A stretch of 64,000 nucleotides of DNA from Aeoliella straminimaris. GTDB lineage: Bacteria; Planctomycetota; Planctomycetia; Pirellulales; Lacipirellulaceae. Below are positions 52,165 to 61,334 of the stretch, one piece after another (position 1 is the stretch's first letter; every line of letters starts with the position of its first letter). The DNA is taken from NCBI RefSeq assembly GCF_024054565.1, contig NZ_JAMXLR010000065.1:1-64000 (forward strand), given 5' to 3'. Below the pieces are notes generated by a model, which did no database searches, was not told where the DNA came from, and was given only the letters and a program-made list of their open reading frames with translations. The position numbers and the translations under genes are program-made.

Positions 52165-52192
52165 TCCATCCGATCGCAATCGAAGTAAACTC

Positions 52193-52227
52193 AATAGCCC
52201 CGAGCACTTGTGCTCGGGGCTATTTTC
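52193..52227 (+). terminator. Terminator of the sigma factor gene
   Basis: AATAGCCCCGAGCAC (52193-52207) pairs perfectly with GTGCTCGGGGCTATT (52210-52224) and TTTTC follows. It lies 28 bases after the stop codon at 52164. Confidence 0.9.
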
Positions 52228-52292
52228 ATGACTGGACCTATCGTTGCACGACGAGGCGCGCAGCTGCTCGGCTATTGGAACGCCGTCAACGT

Positions 52293-54449
52293 TTACTGTC
52301 CGTCGTTGACCTTCACTCCCAGCTGATCAAACACGAACGCCAGCACGTCGACTTCCTGTTCGATCCGCTCGTCGAGGGGGGTGCCGGCGCCGTGGCCCGA
52401 GTTACTGCTGGTGCGTAGTAGCGTGGGACCGCCGCTGGTGTTGGCGGCTTGCAGGCGGGCGGTCATTTTGCGGGACTGCATCGGGTCGACCCGCGGATCG
52501 TTCGCGCCGGTGAGGAACAGCACGGGCGGATAGGCGACGCCATCCTTCACGTTGTGCAATGGCGAGTAGGCCAATAGTGCTTCGAACTGCTCGGGGTTCT
52601 CGACGGTGCCGAACTCGGTAATGTTGAACGCACCGTTAGGCGAGAGTTCCACCCGCAGCATGTCGTAGATGCCGACGTGGGCAACCACGCACTTCATCAG
52701 GTCGGAGTACTGCGTCATCACGGCCCCCATCAACAGGCCACCGTTGCTGCCACCTTCGATGGCGAGATGCTCGCTGCTGGTGTAACCGCGATCGATCACA
52801 TGCCCCAACACGGCGGCGAAGTCGTTGAACACGTTCTGCTTGTTGGTCAGATTACCCTGGAGGTGCCACTCTTCGCCGTACTCGCCACCGCCACGAATGT
52901 TCGCGACGCCGACCACAAAACCGTGATCGAGTAGAATGCGATTCAGCGAGTTGGCGTGCGGCGTGAGGCTCACGCCATAGCCGCCGTAGCCGGTGATCAG
53001 GCAGGGGTTCGTGCCGTCGAGCTTTGTCCCACGGGGGTAAAGCAGGTTCACGGGCACCTTGGTGCCGTCTTTGCTGGTGGCGAACTCGCGCGTGACCTCG
53101 ACATCGTCGAACGACACCGGTAGTTCGTAGCGAAAGTCGGTTACCGCGGTCACTCCGCTGGACGGATAGTACTGATAGGTTGCGTTGGCCGTGGTGTAGG
53201 AGCCGGCCGAGAACAGCACCGAACCATCGGGGCCCCATCGCAGGCCACCCGCTGACGCGATGGGGGGCTGGGCCGGCGCTTCGAGCGGTTTACCTTCCAG
53301 GTCGAACACACGAATCTCGCTGGGTCCGCCCAGTTGGTACTCCACAAAGATACGGTCCTCGCCCGGCAGCAGCGAACCGCCGCCCCAGAAGCTGTCGACC
53401 AGCGTGTCCTTCCCTTCGGGCAGAATGACCTCCGGCTCGTCCGTGCCAAGTTCGCTGACGGCGATATGCAGCAGCTTGCCGCGGGGAGCATCGGCTCGGG
53501 AGAGAATATAGATGTCGTCGTGCTTGCCGAACTCCGCCTGTAGGGTGCGGTCGCCAAACTCGCTGAATTGCTTCCAGTTGCCATCGGTGTCGCGCAGGTA
53601 GTGGGCGAACTCACCGCCGTCGCCGTTCTGCACGGTGACGATCAAGCGGCCGGTTGCCTTGTCGACCTCGATGCGCGTCTCGGCGATGCGGGGGAAGTCT
53701 TTGCCCAGCTCGTAGCGGTCGTCTTCGGTCGGAGTGCCGAGCTGGTGGAAGTAAACCTGCTGATAGAAGTTCATATCCTCTTCCGGCCGCTCGTCGTTGC
53801 GTGGGTGACGCGTGTAGTAAAACCCGCTGTCATCCGCCGCCCAGCTCAAATCGCCACCCGCGGTGCCGGTGTTGACGCGGGGGACCTCGTCGGCGAGCTG
53901 CTTGCCGGTGGCCGTTTCGTAAACGCGGACGTCGCCCACTTCGTTGCCGCCAATCGCCATGCAAACGGCAACCAATTTGCCATCGTGCGACGGGCGATAC
54001 CATTCGATGCTCGTGGCGCCCGACTCGTCGATCTCGTTGGGATCGACCAATACGCGGACGTCGTCTTCATGCGTGGGCGAATCAGCCACCACCAGAAACG
54101 ACTGCTGCAACGGTGGCTGGTTCTTCATGGCGAACCAGTCGCCGCCCGCGTACGCAACGCCCCCGTAGCGTGCGGTCTTGGCCGTCATGATGGCGGTCAC
54201 CTGCTCGCGCAGCTGCTCGGTGCCCGGCAAGGCGTCGAGAATCGATCGGGCGTAGGCATTCTGCGCCTCGCTCCATTCGCGAACCTCTTCGTCTTCCCAA
54301 TCCTCCAGCCAACGGTACTCGTCCACGACCTGGGTGCCGTGATAGGTGTCGGTAACCGGACGTTTGGGCGTGGCCGGGGGAGCAGCAAACGAGGGAAGCG
54401 TCATGGCAATGGTCAGCGTAAAGGAGCTTACTGCCGCGTGCAGATTCAT
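52293..54449 (-). CDS. Prolyl oligopeptidase family serine peptidase, secreted
   Basis: The 718-residue enzyme has a signal peptide (MNLHAAVSSFTLTIAMTLPS) and the family layout: N-terminal helix (DTYHGTQVVDEYRWLEDWED), seven-bladed propeller, then the alpha/beta-hydrolase domain. The catalytic triad is Ser568 in EGGSNGGLLM, Asp651 in TGANDPRVDP and His686 in NSGHGAG. The length and triad spacing agree with prolyl oligopeptidases, which cut short peptides after proline. The substrate may be a signal peptide or extracellular peptide. It converges with the sigma factor gene. Confidence 0.95.
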   Translation of the reverse strand: MNLHAAVSSFTLTIAMTLPSFAAPPATPKRPVTDTYHGTQVVDEYRWLEDWEDEEVREWSEAQNAYARSILDALPGTEQLREQVTAIMTAKTARYGGVAYAGGDWFAMKNQPPLQQSFLVVADSPTHEDDVRVLVDPNEIDESGATSIEWYRPSHDGKLVAVCMAIGGNEVGDVRVYETATGKQLADEVPRVNTGTAGGDLSWAADDSGFYYTRHPRNDERPEEDMNFYQQVYFHQLGTPTEDDRYELGKDFPRIAETRIEVDKATGRLIVTVQNGDGGEFAHYLRDTDGNWKQFSEFGDRTLQAEFGKHDDIYILSRADAPRGKLLHIAVSELGTDEPEVILPEGKDTLVDSFWGGGSLLPGEDRIFVEYQLGGPSEIRVFDLEGKPLEAPAQPPIASAGGLRWGPDGSVLFSAGSYTTANATYQYYPSSGVTAVTDFRYELPVSFDDVEVTREFATSKDGTKVPVNLLYPRGTKLDGTNPCLITGYGGYGVSLTPHANSLNRILLDHGFVVGVANIRGGGEYGEEWHLQGNLTNKQNVFNDFAAVLGHVIDRGYTSSEHLAIEGGSNGGLLMGAVMTQYSDLMKCVVAHVGIYDMLRVELSPNGAFNITEFGTVENPEQFEALLAYSPLHNVKDGVAYPPVLFLTGANDPRVDPMQSRKMTARLQAANTSGGPTLLRTSSNSGHGAGTPLDERIEQEVDVLAFVFDQLGVKVNDGQ

Positions 54450-54512
54450 GGTTCAGCCTGGTAAGGATCCGGGTGGAGGCGAATTTGCCGGGGCGAAGCA
54501 GACTCGCTCGGC

Positions 54513-55574
54513 TCACCGAAGTGTAGTAGCGCGCCGGCGGACGTGCCACGGTTGGCCCCCCATAACGGCCAGAACCATGGCCAACCCGGCCAAACTGGGT
54601 GGCTCGGGCACGGTCGCCGCACCGTGGGCCAGGGAATTGCCCACTGCGGGTGCGGCCCCCAGGTAGTTTCGCCATACCGTATAGTCGGCCAGATCCACGA
54701 CACCGTCGCGGTTGCCGTCGGCATAAACGCCCTGGCTGGGAAATGGACCCGTCGAGCCGAATTGCTGCTTCCAGGCCGAGTAGTCCTCCGTGTCGACCAG
54801 TCCATCGAAGTTGTAGTCGCCGGTGGGAACTAACAGCTGCTGGTTCTGCTCCACCCACAGGGCCGCTGCGTCCAACGACTCGATCGAAGTGCTGATCAAA
54901 TCGTAGGTGCCGGCCACGACGAAGAACGGATCGGACGGCGCGACGCCCTCCATGCGGAGCTGCATGGCAATCAGGTAGACCCCTTCGGGTACATTGGTCG
55001 GCACGACGCCATCGCCGTCGTCGAGCACAAAGTAGTTGTGCCGATGCAGGCGCAGCGCGTCGCCAAAGGTATCGGTGACGCCCAACAGACCACCCTCGAC
55101 CCGCTCGGTGGTGCCGGTCACCACCGCCTGACGGTTGTCGCCCGTGTCGGTCACGTTGTACAGCCCCAGGTTCAGGCCGTCTTGCGACAGCTGAGTGAAG
55201 CGCACACTCTCGGGCGTGGTGCCAGCGCCGGACCAATACCAGAGATTGGAAACCGAACCTTCGATGTTCATCGGTAGGAAATCCCAGTACAAGCTGGTGC
55301 CGGGGGGAATCTCTTGAGTGCTGGCCGGGGCGGGACTGCGCGAGAGAAACGATGGCAGCGACTGGGTGTAGTACTCGTCGCTCAGCAGCGAGGTGAACAC
55401 GCGGGCCGACAGGTCGGGCGGCACTCCCTGCACTTCGCTGTCGGCACCAATCGCTAGCTGATTGTCCTGCAACTGAATGAGAATGCCACCATTGTGCGCC
55501 CAGCACCGCGAAGTCACTGCCAACGCACACGCCATGGCCATGGTGGCCACCGCGCAAGCTACGAGGTATCGCAT
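54513..55574 (-). CDS. PEP-CTERM protein with dockerin-like repeats
   Basis: The 353-residue product has a signal peptide (MRYLVACAVATMAMACALAV, cleaved near WA) so that the mature chain starts HNGGILIQL. The body contains SVSNLWYWSGAGTTPESVRF and EGVYLIAMQLRMEGVAPSDP. A dockerin-type tandem (GDYNFDGLVDTEDYSAWKQQ, 252-271, and DGNRDGVVDLADYTVWRNYL, 287-306) carries calcium-binding DxNxDGxxD loops. The C-terminus VPEPPSLAGLAMVLAVMGG, then RRR is a PEP-CTERM signal for exosortase. It is the mirror partner of the plus-strand protein at 60288. Confidence 0.9.
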   Translation of the reverse strand: MRYLVACAVATMAMACALAVTSRCWAHNGGILIQLQDNQLAIGADSEVQGVPPDLSARVFTSLLSDEYYTQSLPSFLSRSPAPASTQEIPPGTSLYWDFLPMNIEGSVSNLWYWSGAGTTPESVRFTQLSQDGLNLGLYNVTDTGDNRQAVVTGTTERVEGGLLGVTDTFGDALRLHRHNYFVLDDGDGVVPTNVPEGVYLIAMQLRMEGVAPSDPFFVVAGTYDLISTSIESLDAAALWVEQNQQLLVPTGDYNFDGLVDTEDYSAWKQQFGSTGPFPSQGVYADGNRDGVVDLADYTVWRNYLGAAPAVGNSLAHGAATVPEPPSLAGLAMVLAVMGGQPWHVRRRATTLR

Positions 55575-55602
55575 CAGTTTAAACCCTGGGAATGAAGAAA
55601 GG

Positions 55603-55627
55603 CCGGGGCGACGCTCGGTCGCCCCGG
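55603..55627 (-). terminator. Terminator of the PEP-CTERM gene at 55642
   Basis: CCGGGGCGAC (55603-55612) pairs perfectly with GTCGCCCCGG (55618-55627). On the minus strand CCTTTCTTC follows the stem, 14 bases after the stop codon of the minus-strand gene. Confidence 0.8.
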
Positions 55628-55641
55628 CGCGGGAACGAACG

Positions 55642-56466
55642 TTAACGCTGCTTACGGCGGCGACTCACAAGCCAACCGCCCGCGATGCCCAAGGCCAACA
55701 GGGCCGAGGTCGCGGGCTCGGGCACCGGAAGCGCCCGAGCAAACACTACGGCGTCGGCGTAGAACGTATAGTCGGTGCCCATCACCATGGGGCTTCCAGA
55801 CGATGGATCATCCAGGTAAGCCCGCACTGCTTCGCCCACCATCTCGCCATGCTCGGCGTCTTGCAGCGGGTCGCCGGTGTACAACGATTCGTTTTTCAAG
55901 GTAACCAGATAGTACGGGTTCGAATCGGCCAGGGTGTCGACGCTGATCGTCACCTTGGCGATGTAAATGCCGTCGGGAATGGCATCGCCCTCGAGGCCAA
56001 ACATGGGATGGCCATGAAAGCCACCGGTAGCTTGGGTCACATCCGAGGCAGGCGCGTACCCACCGGTGATGCCCAGCGACGCGGCCGGTTGCATGTCGAC
56101 GGTGCCGGCGCCGTCCCAGTACCACAGGTCCAGCGTATTGGCTCGCAACGTCTTCAGCGGCGGCAACGCCTCTTCGGAGTCGAATCCCGGTTCCCGTGTT
56201 CCGTAAGAGTACGGAATGGGGGGAATCGTACTGGGCGTGTTCGGGATCAGTACGGCTTGAAACACGCTGACGGTGGGATCGAACACTTCCTGCGAAATGT
56301 CGTCGTCGTCCAATACGGCAAAGCCAATATCAACTTGCTGCAGGGCGTGATTGGTGAAGATGGCGATATCGCCACCTCCGCCATGACCCCAGGTTTGACT
56401 TATGGTCGCACACAGCGCGGCCAGAGTTGTCAAACAAACGCACAATCTACGCAAAAAACGATTCAT
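55642..56466 (-). CDS. PEP-CTERM protein with histidine mature start
   Basis: The 274-residue product has a signal peptide (MNRFLRRLCVCLTTLAALCA) and the mature sequence starts near HGGGGDIAIFTNHALQQVDI. It contains LDLWYWDGAGTVDMQPAASL and GGFHGHPMFGLEGDAIPDGI, and ends VPEPATSALLALGIAGGWLV then RRRKQR, a PEP-CTERM tail. The same motifs occur in the plus-strand protein at 59479, whose mature chain carries HGHFDIFV, so the two are paralogues in mirror position. ATG 56466 has GGAG upstream and starts the signal peptide. Function unknown. Confidence 0.85.
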   Translation of the reverse strand: MNRFLRRLCVCLTTLAALCATISQTWGHGGGGDIAIFTNHALQQVDIGFAVLDDDDISQEVFDPTVSVFQAVLIPNTPSTIPPIPYSYGTREPGFDSEEALPPLKTLRANTLDLWYWDGAGTVDMQPAASLGITGGYAPASDVTQATGGFHGHPMFGLEGDAIPDGIYIAKVTISVDTLADSNPYYLVTLKNESLYTGDPLQDAEHGEMVGEAVRAYLDDPSSGSPMVMGTDYTFYADAVVFARALPVPEPATSALLALGIAGGWLVSRRRKQR

Positions 56467-56596
56467 AGCTTTCACACTCTCCGAAAGGAATGGTTCAATC
56501 AAAGAAGCAAAGTGAGTACAGAGCGGGAGCGATGCCACGGCGTAGCTCCCCCTGCAGTTTCGTTAGACAGCAAGCCCAGCGGTCGCGCGGCGCGAG

Positions 56597-57361
56597 CTAC
56601 CGCGGCAACGCGAAGTTCACGCCTTCTGCGCACCACTCGGCAATCTGTTGTTCGGCGATGGCCACCACGTGTCCATCGGCGTAAAGATAGTTGGCCACGC
56701 GGCCACCATGACGGTCGACAGCTACCTCGGACTCGACCTGCTCGAACACCGCGAAATGCGGCGCGCCGCGATTGGCGAGGTTCACGTCGCTGAACCAGCT
56801 ATACGAATGCACGTGATCGTAGTGCAGGGCCAGTTTCGTCGCGATACCTTCAAACAACAGTAGCGTCGCGTGCGTCTCCCGAAGGTCGTAAAAGTCACTA
56901 ATTAAACCTTCGTTCGACTTGCGAATCGCTGCCGCCAGAACCGGCGGCATGCCGGTCGTGTCGACGTCGTCAGGTTCGCGGAGGTAGCCATTCAGGGCGT
57001 AGCTGGTCGCCGTTTGTTCGATGCCCTCGAGCCGTGACCGATCTTCCGGACAGAGCCGGATGGCGTCGACGTCTTCCATGTAGGGACCCAGTGTCGCAAT
57101 CCACGACTTCGAGGTCTGGGCCGTCTGTTGGTCGTCGGCATTGTGGTAGGCCATCAGCGGAAACCGACCTTGGTGAGTATCAGCGTACTGATGCACCGCC
57201 AGGCCAACCTGCCGCATGTTGCTCGCGCAGTGAGTGCGCCGGGCACTGGCCCGTGCCGCCTGCACCGCAGGCAACAACAGCGCCACGAGTACGGCGATGA
57301 TGCCAATCACCACCAGCAGTTCCACCAACGTAAATGCACAGCGCAATCGTCCACCGACCAT
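56597..57361 (-). CDS. DUF1559 pseudopilin-like protein
   Basis: The 254-residue product has the prepilin-like start CAFTLVELLVVIGIIAVLVA (cleavage before FTLVE) and then a soluble domain with RTHCASNMRQVGLAVHQYAD and the terminal HGGRVANYLYADGHVVAIAE, an H-x-DG type motif of the DUF1559 family (the spacing is 10 instead of 9). DUF1559 proteins resemble type II secretion pseudopilins and are very numerous in planctomycetes. It is a close paralogue of the plus-strand gene at 58628 (for example shared RLCPED, NGYL and YLYADGHV). Confidence 0.9.
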   Translation of the reverse strand: MVGGRLRCAFTLVELLVVIGIIAVLVALLLPAVQAARASARRTHCASNMRQVGLAVHQYADTHQGRFPLMAYHNADDQQTAQTSKSWIATLGPYMEDVDAIRLCPEDRSRLEGIEQTATSYALNGYLREPDDVDTTGMPPVLAAAIRKSNEGLISDFYDLRETHATLLLFEGIATKLALHYDHVHSYSWFSDVNLANRGAPHFAVFEQVESEVAVDRHGGRVANYLYADGHVVAIAEQQIAEWCAEGVNFALPR

Positions 57362-57440
57362 GACCAACCTCGGACAACGGTATCCCGCTCCCTCCGCCAG
57401 GCCAACTGGGGCGCGGCGGGGGAGAATCCACAGAAACAAG

Positions 57441-57908
57441 CTACGCCGGAGCGGCCGGTGGTCCGCGCGGAAGATGCGGCGATAAGAAGTGCCGCGCTGG
57501 CTGCTGGGCGCCTGAGTGCGCGAGGAATTGACGAGCGGGAATGTCCGCAGGAAGGAGCTCCGTACGGCCCGATGCCAGTTTCAACGTGGCTACCGCGGCC
57601 AGTACGGGACAGGCGTGGGGCTCGTGAGGGTGGTGGGGCGGACGCAACTTCGCCAGTACGCGCGTCGATTGTGCGGCACTGGGATCGGCCTCCTCCTGCT
57701 TCACCAGCCAACTGTGGTGGTGCCAGTGAAAGTCGGGGCCGTGGCAGTGGAAGTAGCCCTGACGCTGCTGGGGCTCGCCGGCGGTCGACGCAGTCGGTGC
57801 CGCCGCTCCGCTGAACATGTAGTGCAACGACTCGCCCGTGCTTCCTACGATCGCGTAGACGGCCGCCAGCAAGAGTGCAATCGCTATTTGGGCGGGCGAT
57901 TTGGCCAT
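57441..57908 (-). CDS. Small membrane-anchored His-rich protein ending in PRGPP
   Basis: The 155-residue product MAKSPAQIAIALLLAAVYAI has one N-terminal membrane helix followed by ESLHYMF, then a histidine cluster (HCHGPDFHWHHHSW), PPHHPHEPHACPVLAAVATL and the terminal SPHLPRGPPAAPA. The CPVL plus final RGPP pattern resembles DUF2946-like proteins, known from copper-associated loci. A relation to the plus-strand proteins at 58093 and 61324 is visible in LHxL, the C-x-V/A-C-x-LLA-like core and the PRGPP end. Metal binding is likely but inferred. Confidence 0.7.
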   Translation of the reverse strand: MAKSPAQIAIALLLAAVYAIVGSTGESLHYMFSGAAAPTASTAGEPQQRQGYFHCHGPDFHWHHHSWLVKQEEADPSAAQSTRVLAKLRPPHHPHEPHACPVLAAVATLKLASGRTELLPADIPARQFLAHSGAQQPARHFLSPHLPRGPPAAPA

Positions 57909-58092
57909 GGAGGTAGGCGGGTGGGCATCCAGGAAGGCGGGGGTCACCAGTATCGCACACCCCCTGCGCTGCGCGAACCTGCGTAACCCACGCAATTAAT
58001 AAAGCCTTCAACATTGACCCGACCCGGGCGGCCTGATAACCTACGGTATTCGGTCGAATTCCGCTTTGAACCCCTCCCCGCCCCCCTGCGTT
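57909..58092. promoter_or_regulatory. Divergent centre of the mirror-image cassette
   Basis: This 184-base stretch separates the minus-strand and plus-strand halves and must contain both promoters. A TTGACC at 58014-58019 with TAACCT 17 bases downstream (58037-58042) is a weak plus-strand candidate. No obvious operator was recognised. Confidence 0.45.
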
Positions 58093-58515
58093 ATGTCACG
58101 CACCCGGCAATTTATCGCTTCGCTCTTGGTGCTAACCTATGGCCTGGTGGCCGTGGGTGGGCATGGGCTGCATGCGTTGTTGCCTTGCGGCGATCCGGAG
58201 TGTGTGACCGAGTCGACCACCGACTCTTGTTCGTGCGTACTATGCCATCACGTACCAGAGGCTACGCCGGCCGACGGAGCGGACACCGATGGCCCCGCGT
58301 TCGGCAGTCCCGATTCGGGCAACCACAACCCTAACACCTGCGTGGTGTGTGCACTGCTGGCCAAGGTAAAGGTCGGCGGCGCAACAGGACCAATGGTGCT
58401 GGAGCTGTGCAATCACAGCACCGCGGAAAAAAGCCTCTACACGTCGACACCTTCGTCGACCCTTCTGCTGATTCACGCTCCGCGTGGTCCACCGGCTGCG
58501 GACTGCCAGGTCTAG
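58093..58515 (+). CDS. Small membrane-anchored Cys/His-rich protein ending in PRGPP
   Basis: The 140-residue product MSRTRQFIASLLVLTYGLVA has a helix that ends in GHGLHALLPCGDPECV. Then come CSCVLCHHVPEA, NTCVVCALLAKVKVG and the terminal IHAPRGPPAADCQV. There are about ten cysteines and several histidines. The last motif matches HLPRGPP and CLPRGPP of the other two members, so the three belong to one family, here called LHxL-CxxC-RGPP. They resemble DUF2946 proteins. A role in binding or delivering a metal is inferred. Confidence 0.7.
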   Translation: MSRTRQFIASLLVLTYGLVAVGGHGLHALLPCGDPECVTESTTDSCSCVLCHHVPEATPADGADTDGPAFGSPDSGNHNPNTCVVCALLAKVKVGGATGPMVLELCNHSTAEKSLYTSTPSSTLLLIHAPRGPPAADCQV

Positions 58516-58627
58516 ATTCTCTTTGGCATCTGCTGCCTGCGCTATAGGCAGCGGAGTTTCCGCACAATTTCCGAGGGACGGTTCGCGTTTCGCCCACGCC
58601 GTGGGTGGCGCGCACCGGGTACATTTA

Positions 58628-59329
58628 ATGCGTACTCATCGAGCGTTCACTTTGGTCGAGCTGTTGGTGGTGATTGCCATCATCGGCGTCCTGGTTTCCC
58701 TGTTGTTGCCGGCTGTTCAAGCCGCTCGGGCGGCTGCCCGGCGGACGCAGTGCGCCAATAACATGCGGCAGATCGGGCTAGGAGTTCATCAATTTGCCGA
58801 CGTGCACAAGGGCCGTTTTCCCGGCATTTGGCACGATACGGACAAATCGCAGTCGTGGATCTTCACGCTCGCGCCGTACATGGAGAACGTCGACGAAGTG
58901 CGTTTGTGCCCCGAGGATTTGAAGCGTATCGAGCACAACAGCGGTGCCGATACCAGCTACGTGATGAACGGCTATCTTCGTCGCCCCACCAAGCAGGAAA
59001 AGCTGGTGCACCCCGATGAAGTGGTCGACATGATATCGAACCTGTTCGACCTGCCCGAAACGCATAACACCATCATGCTGTTCGAAGCAGCCGACACCAC
59101 CGCAGTGGAGTACCAGTTCGATCACGTGCACTCACCGGAATGGTTTTCTGAAGAGAATCCAACACCTGAAGATCGGCTGAAGGCAATCGAGTTCGAGGTC
59201 GCTACCGAGCGACATTCGCACACGGCGGCCAACTATCTGTATGCCGATGGTCACGTCGAGGTGATACCCGCCTCGCAGATTGCCGAGTGGGTCGACGAAG
59301 ACCACAACTTCGCCCGCCCGCCCCAGTAA
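58628..59329 (+). CDS. DUF1559 pseudopilin-like protein
   Basis: The 233-residue product begins MRTHRAFTLVELLVVIAIIG with a prepilin-like helix and continues RTQCANNMRQIGLGVHQFAD, LCPEDLKRIEHNSGADTSYV and the C-terminal AANYLYADGHVEVIPASQIA. It is a clear paralogue of the minus-strand gene at 56597. ATG 58628 is preferred to in-frame upstream starts (which would put 48 residues before the pilin signal). It is the second gene of the plus half of the mirror cassette. Confidence 0.9.
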   Translation: MRTHRAFTLVELLVVIAIIGVLVSLLLPAVQAARAAARRTQCANNMRQIGLGVHQFADVHKGRFPGIWHDTDKSQSWIFTLAPYMENVDEVRLCPEDLKRIEHNSGADTSYVMNGYLRRPTKQEKLVHPDEVVDMISNLFDLPETHNTIMLFEAADTTAVEYQFDHVHSPEWFSEENPTPEDRLKAIEFEVATERHSHTAANYLYADGHVEVIPASQIAEWVDEDHNFARPPQ

Positions 59330-59478
59330 CGCGCCACTGCGAAACGGTTTTGCAAGCGTCTGCGCCGAAGGTGCGCGCGCTCGAGACCGCAGCGACGCGA
59401 CTCCAAGCTCAACTCGCGCCCAAGGTGCGCGCGTCGGTATTCATCCTTGATTTTTTCCATTTGAAACGAGTTGTGATA

Positions 59479-60225
59479 ATGAACCGCTCTACCCAGTTTG
59501 CTACCTTGCTCTTGGCTCTTTGTGCACTGCCCGTCGCGGCGTTCGGCCAGGAAGAAGAGCATGGCCACTTTGATATCTTCGTGGGCCGGCCGGAGTCCGG
59601 TGACAAAACCCTGATCGGCGGCGCCGAAGTGCCGGACGAACTAAACCTCACTACGCGGGTGTTCGAAGCCGATCTGGAAACCGACGCCATTGCCGGCAAC
59701 AACTTCTATACCACCACCGAACCGGGCATGTTCAATGCCGGCAACAGTCTGCCGGGACTGCTGGGGGCGTCGAATCCCACCGGTGCCGTGGGCCTGGTCG
59801 CCGGCGAAGCGCCCAGCGTGTTGAACACGCCCGTTGTCCTGGCCGGTGCGACTTCGGACCTGTTTTACTGGGACGGTACCGGCGACGTGGCGTTTGTCGA
59901 CAGCCCTGCGAACCTGGTAATCACGCAGACCGGCGGCGTCGCGGGCTCGGATGGTTCGTTCCACGACCATTCGTTTCTCGATATCGACGACCCGGTGTCA
60001 ACCGCTCTACCCTCCGGCGGCATCTATCTCGCACCGCTTTCATTACAACTCGAGGGACTGGCTCCGTCCGAAACCGCTTGGGTGCTGCTGGTAACCGGTG
60101 AGGAGTTCGAAGGGGCCGTCGAGGCGGCCGAAGAGTACATCTCTGGCCAACTGGTTCCCGAGCCAAGCTCCATCGCCCTGGTGCTGCTGGCGGTCGCCGG
60201 CGGTGCCGCGGTGCTGCGTCGTTAA
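59479..60225 (+). CDS. PEP-CTERM protein with histidine-rich mature start
   Basis: The 248-residue product has a signal peptide (MNRSTQFATLLLALCALPVA) and the mature start EEEHGHFDIFVGRPESGD. The body contains SDLFYWDGTGDVAFVDSPAN, GSFHDHSFLDIDDPVSTALP and SGGIYLAPLSLQLEGLAPSE. It ends VPEPSSIALVLLAVAGGAAV then LRR, a PEP-CTERM signal. It is the plus-strand paralogue of the gene at 55642. ATG 59479 was chosen because it starts the signal peptide; the upstream 64 codons are not typical coding sequence. Confidence 0.88.
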   Translation: MNRSTQFATLLLALCALPVAAFGQEEEHGHFDIFVGRPESGDKTLIGGAEVPDELNLTTRVFEADLETDAIAGNNFYTTTEPGMFNAGNSLPGLLGASNPTGAVGLVAGEAPSVLNTPVVLAGATSDLFYWDGTGDVAFVDSPANLVITQTGGVAGSDGSFHDHSFLDIDDPVSTALPSGGIYLAPLSLQLEGLAPSETAWVLLVTGEEFEGAVEAAEEYISGQLVPEPSSIALVLLAVAGGAAVLRR

Positions 60226-60240
60226 CTGGCTTTCCTACTC

Positions 60241-60276
60241 CGTGGCCGCCGCGCGTTCTAAGTCGCGGCGGCCGCG
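60241..60276. terminator. Hairpin between the two PEP-CTERM genes
   Basis: Arms 60241-60253 and 60264-60276 pair with one mismatch and enclose a 10-base loop. There is no clear T run, so it may be a weak terminator or a processing or stability hairpin between the genes. Confidence 0.5.
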
Positions 60277-60287
60277 GTTCCTATCGC

Positions 60288-61334
60288 ATGAGACGTTACA
60301 CAGCCATGTTTGCTACACAACCAATTCGGGCTCTCTGTACGCTGACGATCGCGGGGGTCCTGGCGCCGATGGCCTGGGCACAGCATGCTGACATGATGGT
60401 CCAGCAACAGGACGGAAAACTGGTGACCGGCCTGGCAGAAATCGAAGGCAACAACTTCACCATTCCCACCCAGGTTTACGGCGCCGGTCTGCTGTCGAAC
60501 TATCGCGCCAGCAACCCTGGGTTCGTTGCACTTGCGGAGGACAGTCCGCTGCTGCCCGCAGGTGCACTGCCTGCAAGTACGGACCTGTACTTCGACTTCC
60601 TGACGATGACCGTCGAGCAAAGCGTATCGAATCTGTACTACTGGGATGGACTGGACGACGACTTGAATGGACTGAATGCCGACGATGTCGACTTCGTGGT
60701 GCCCGATAACACGACGTTCCGCGTCGTGAACAACGGCACCTTCACCGCCGACGCCAGCGACCAAATGGTACCCGGCGGACTGGTTTACACCACGGACTTC
60801 GATGGTTCGATCCATACCCACCCGGCGTACGGCGTCGACACGCTCGACGCCACGACGCCCGCTGCGGGGGTCTACCTGGTATCGATGCAACTGAGGATGG
60901 ATGGCGTGGAAACGAGCGATCCCGTGTTTCTGGCGATGCGGACCAGTGCACTTGGCAGCGATGCTCTGCTGGCGGCGCAAAACTGGGTGGCCGACAAAAT
61001 CGAGATGCTCACCTCGCCCCCGGTGCTCACCGGCGACTACAACGGCGATGGCCTGGTGGATCTAGCCGACTACACGGTGTGGCGCAACACGCTCGGTTCG
61101 ACCACCAATTTGGCCGCTAACGGAGACAACTCCGGCGCCAGCGAAGGTGTGATTGATACGGCCGACTACCTGGCGTGGAAGGACAACTTCGGCGATTCGC
61201 TCGCGCCGGCGGCGGCGTTGGTTACCGGCAGTTCGGTGCCAGAGCCCATGTCGCTCGCCCTGCTGACGGTGTTCGGACTGATGTTACTGCTGGGTCACTT
61301 CATCCAGGAGAAAGTGGCACCGCATGGGGCGTGA
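60288..61334 (+). CDS. PEP-CTERM protein with dockerin-like repeats
   Basis: The 348-residue product has a signal peptide (cleaved near MAWA) and mature start QHADMMVQQQDGKLVTGLAE. The middle has SVSNLYYWDGLDDDLN and SIHTHPAYGVDTLDATTPAA. A dockerin-type tandem follows (GDYNGDGLVDLADYTVWRNT and the degenerate GASEGVIDTADYLAWKDNF), then the PEP-CTERM tail VPEPMSLALLTVFGLMLLLG. It is the paralogue of the minus-strand protein at 54513 (YWxG, VYLxxMQLRMxGV, DGLVD). A later start ATG 60306 is possible. The stop overlaps the next gene by 11 bases. Confidence 0.88.
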   Translation: MRRYTAMFATQPIRALCTLTIAGVLAPMAWAQHADMMVQQQDGKLVTGLAEIEGNNFTIPTQVYGAGLLSNYRASNPGFVALAEDSPLLPAGALPASTDLYFDFLTMTVEQSVSNLYYWDGLDDDLNGLNADDVDFVVPDNTTFRVVNNGTFTADASDQMVPGGLVYTTDFDGSIHTHPAYGVDTLDATTPAAGVYLVSMQLRMDGVETSDPVFLAMRTSALGSDALLAAQNWVADKIEMLTSPPVLTGDYNGDGLVDLADYTVWRNTLGSTTNLAANGDNSGASEGVIDTADYLAWKDNFGDSLAPAAALVTGSSVPEPMSLALLTVFGLMLLLGHFIQEKVAPHGA

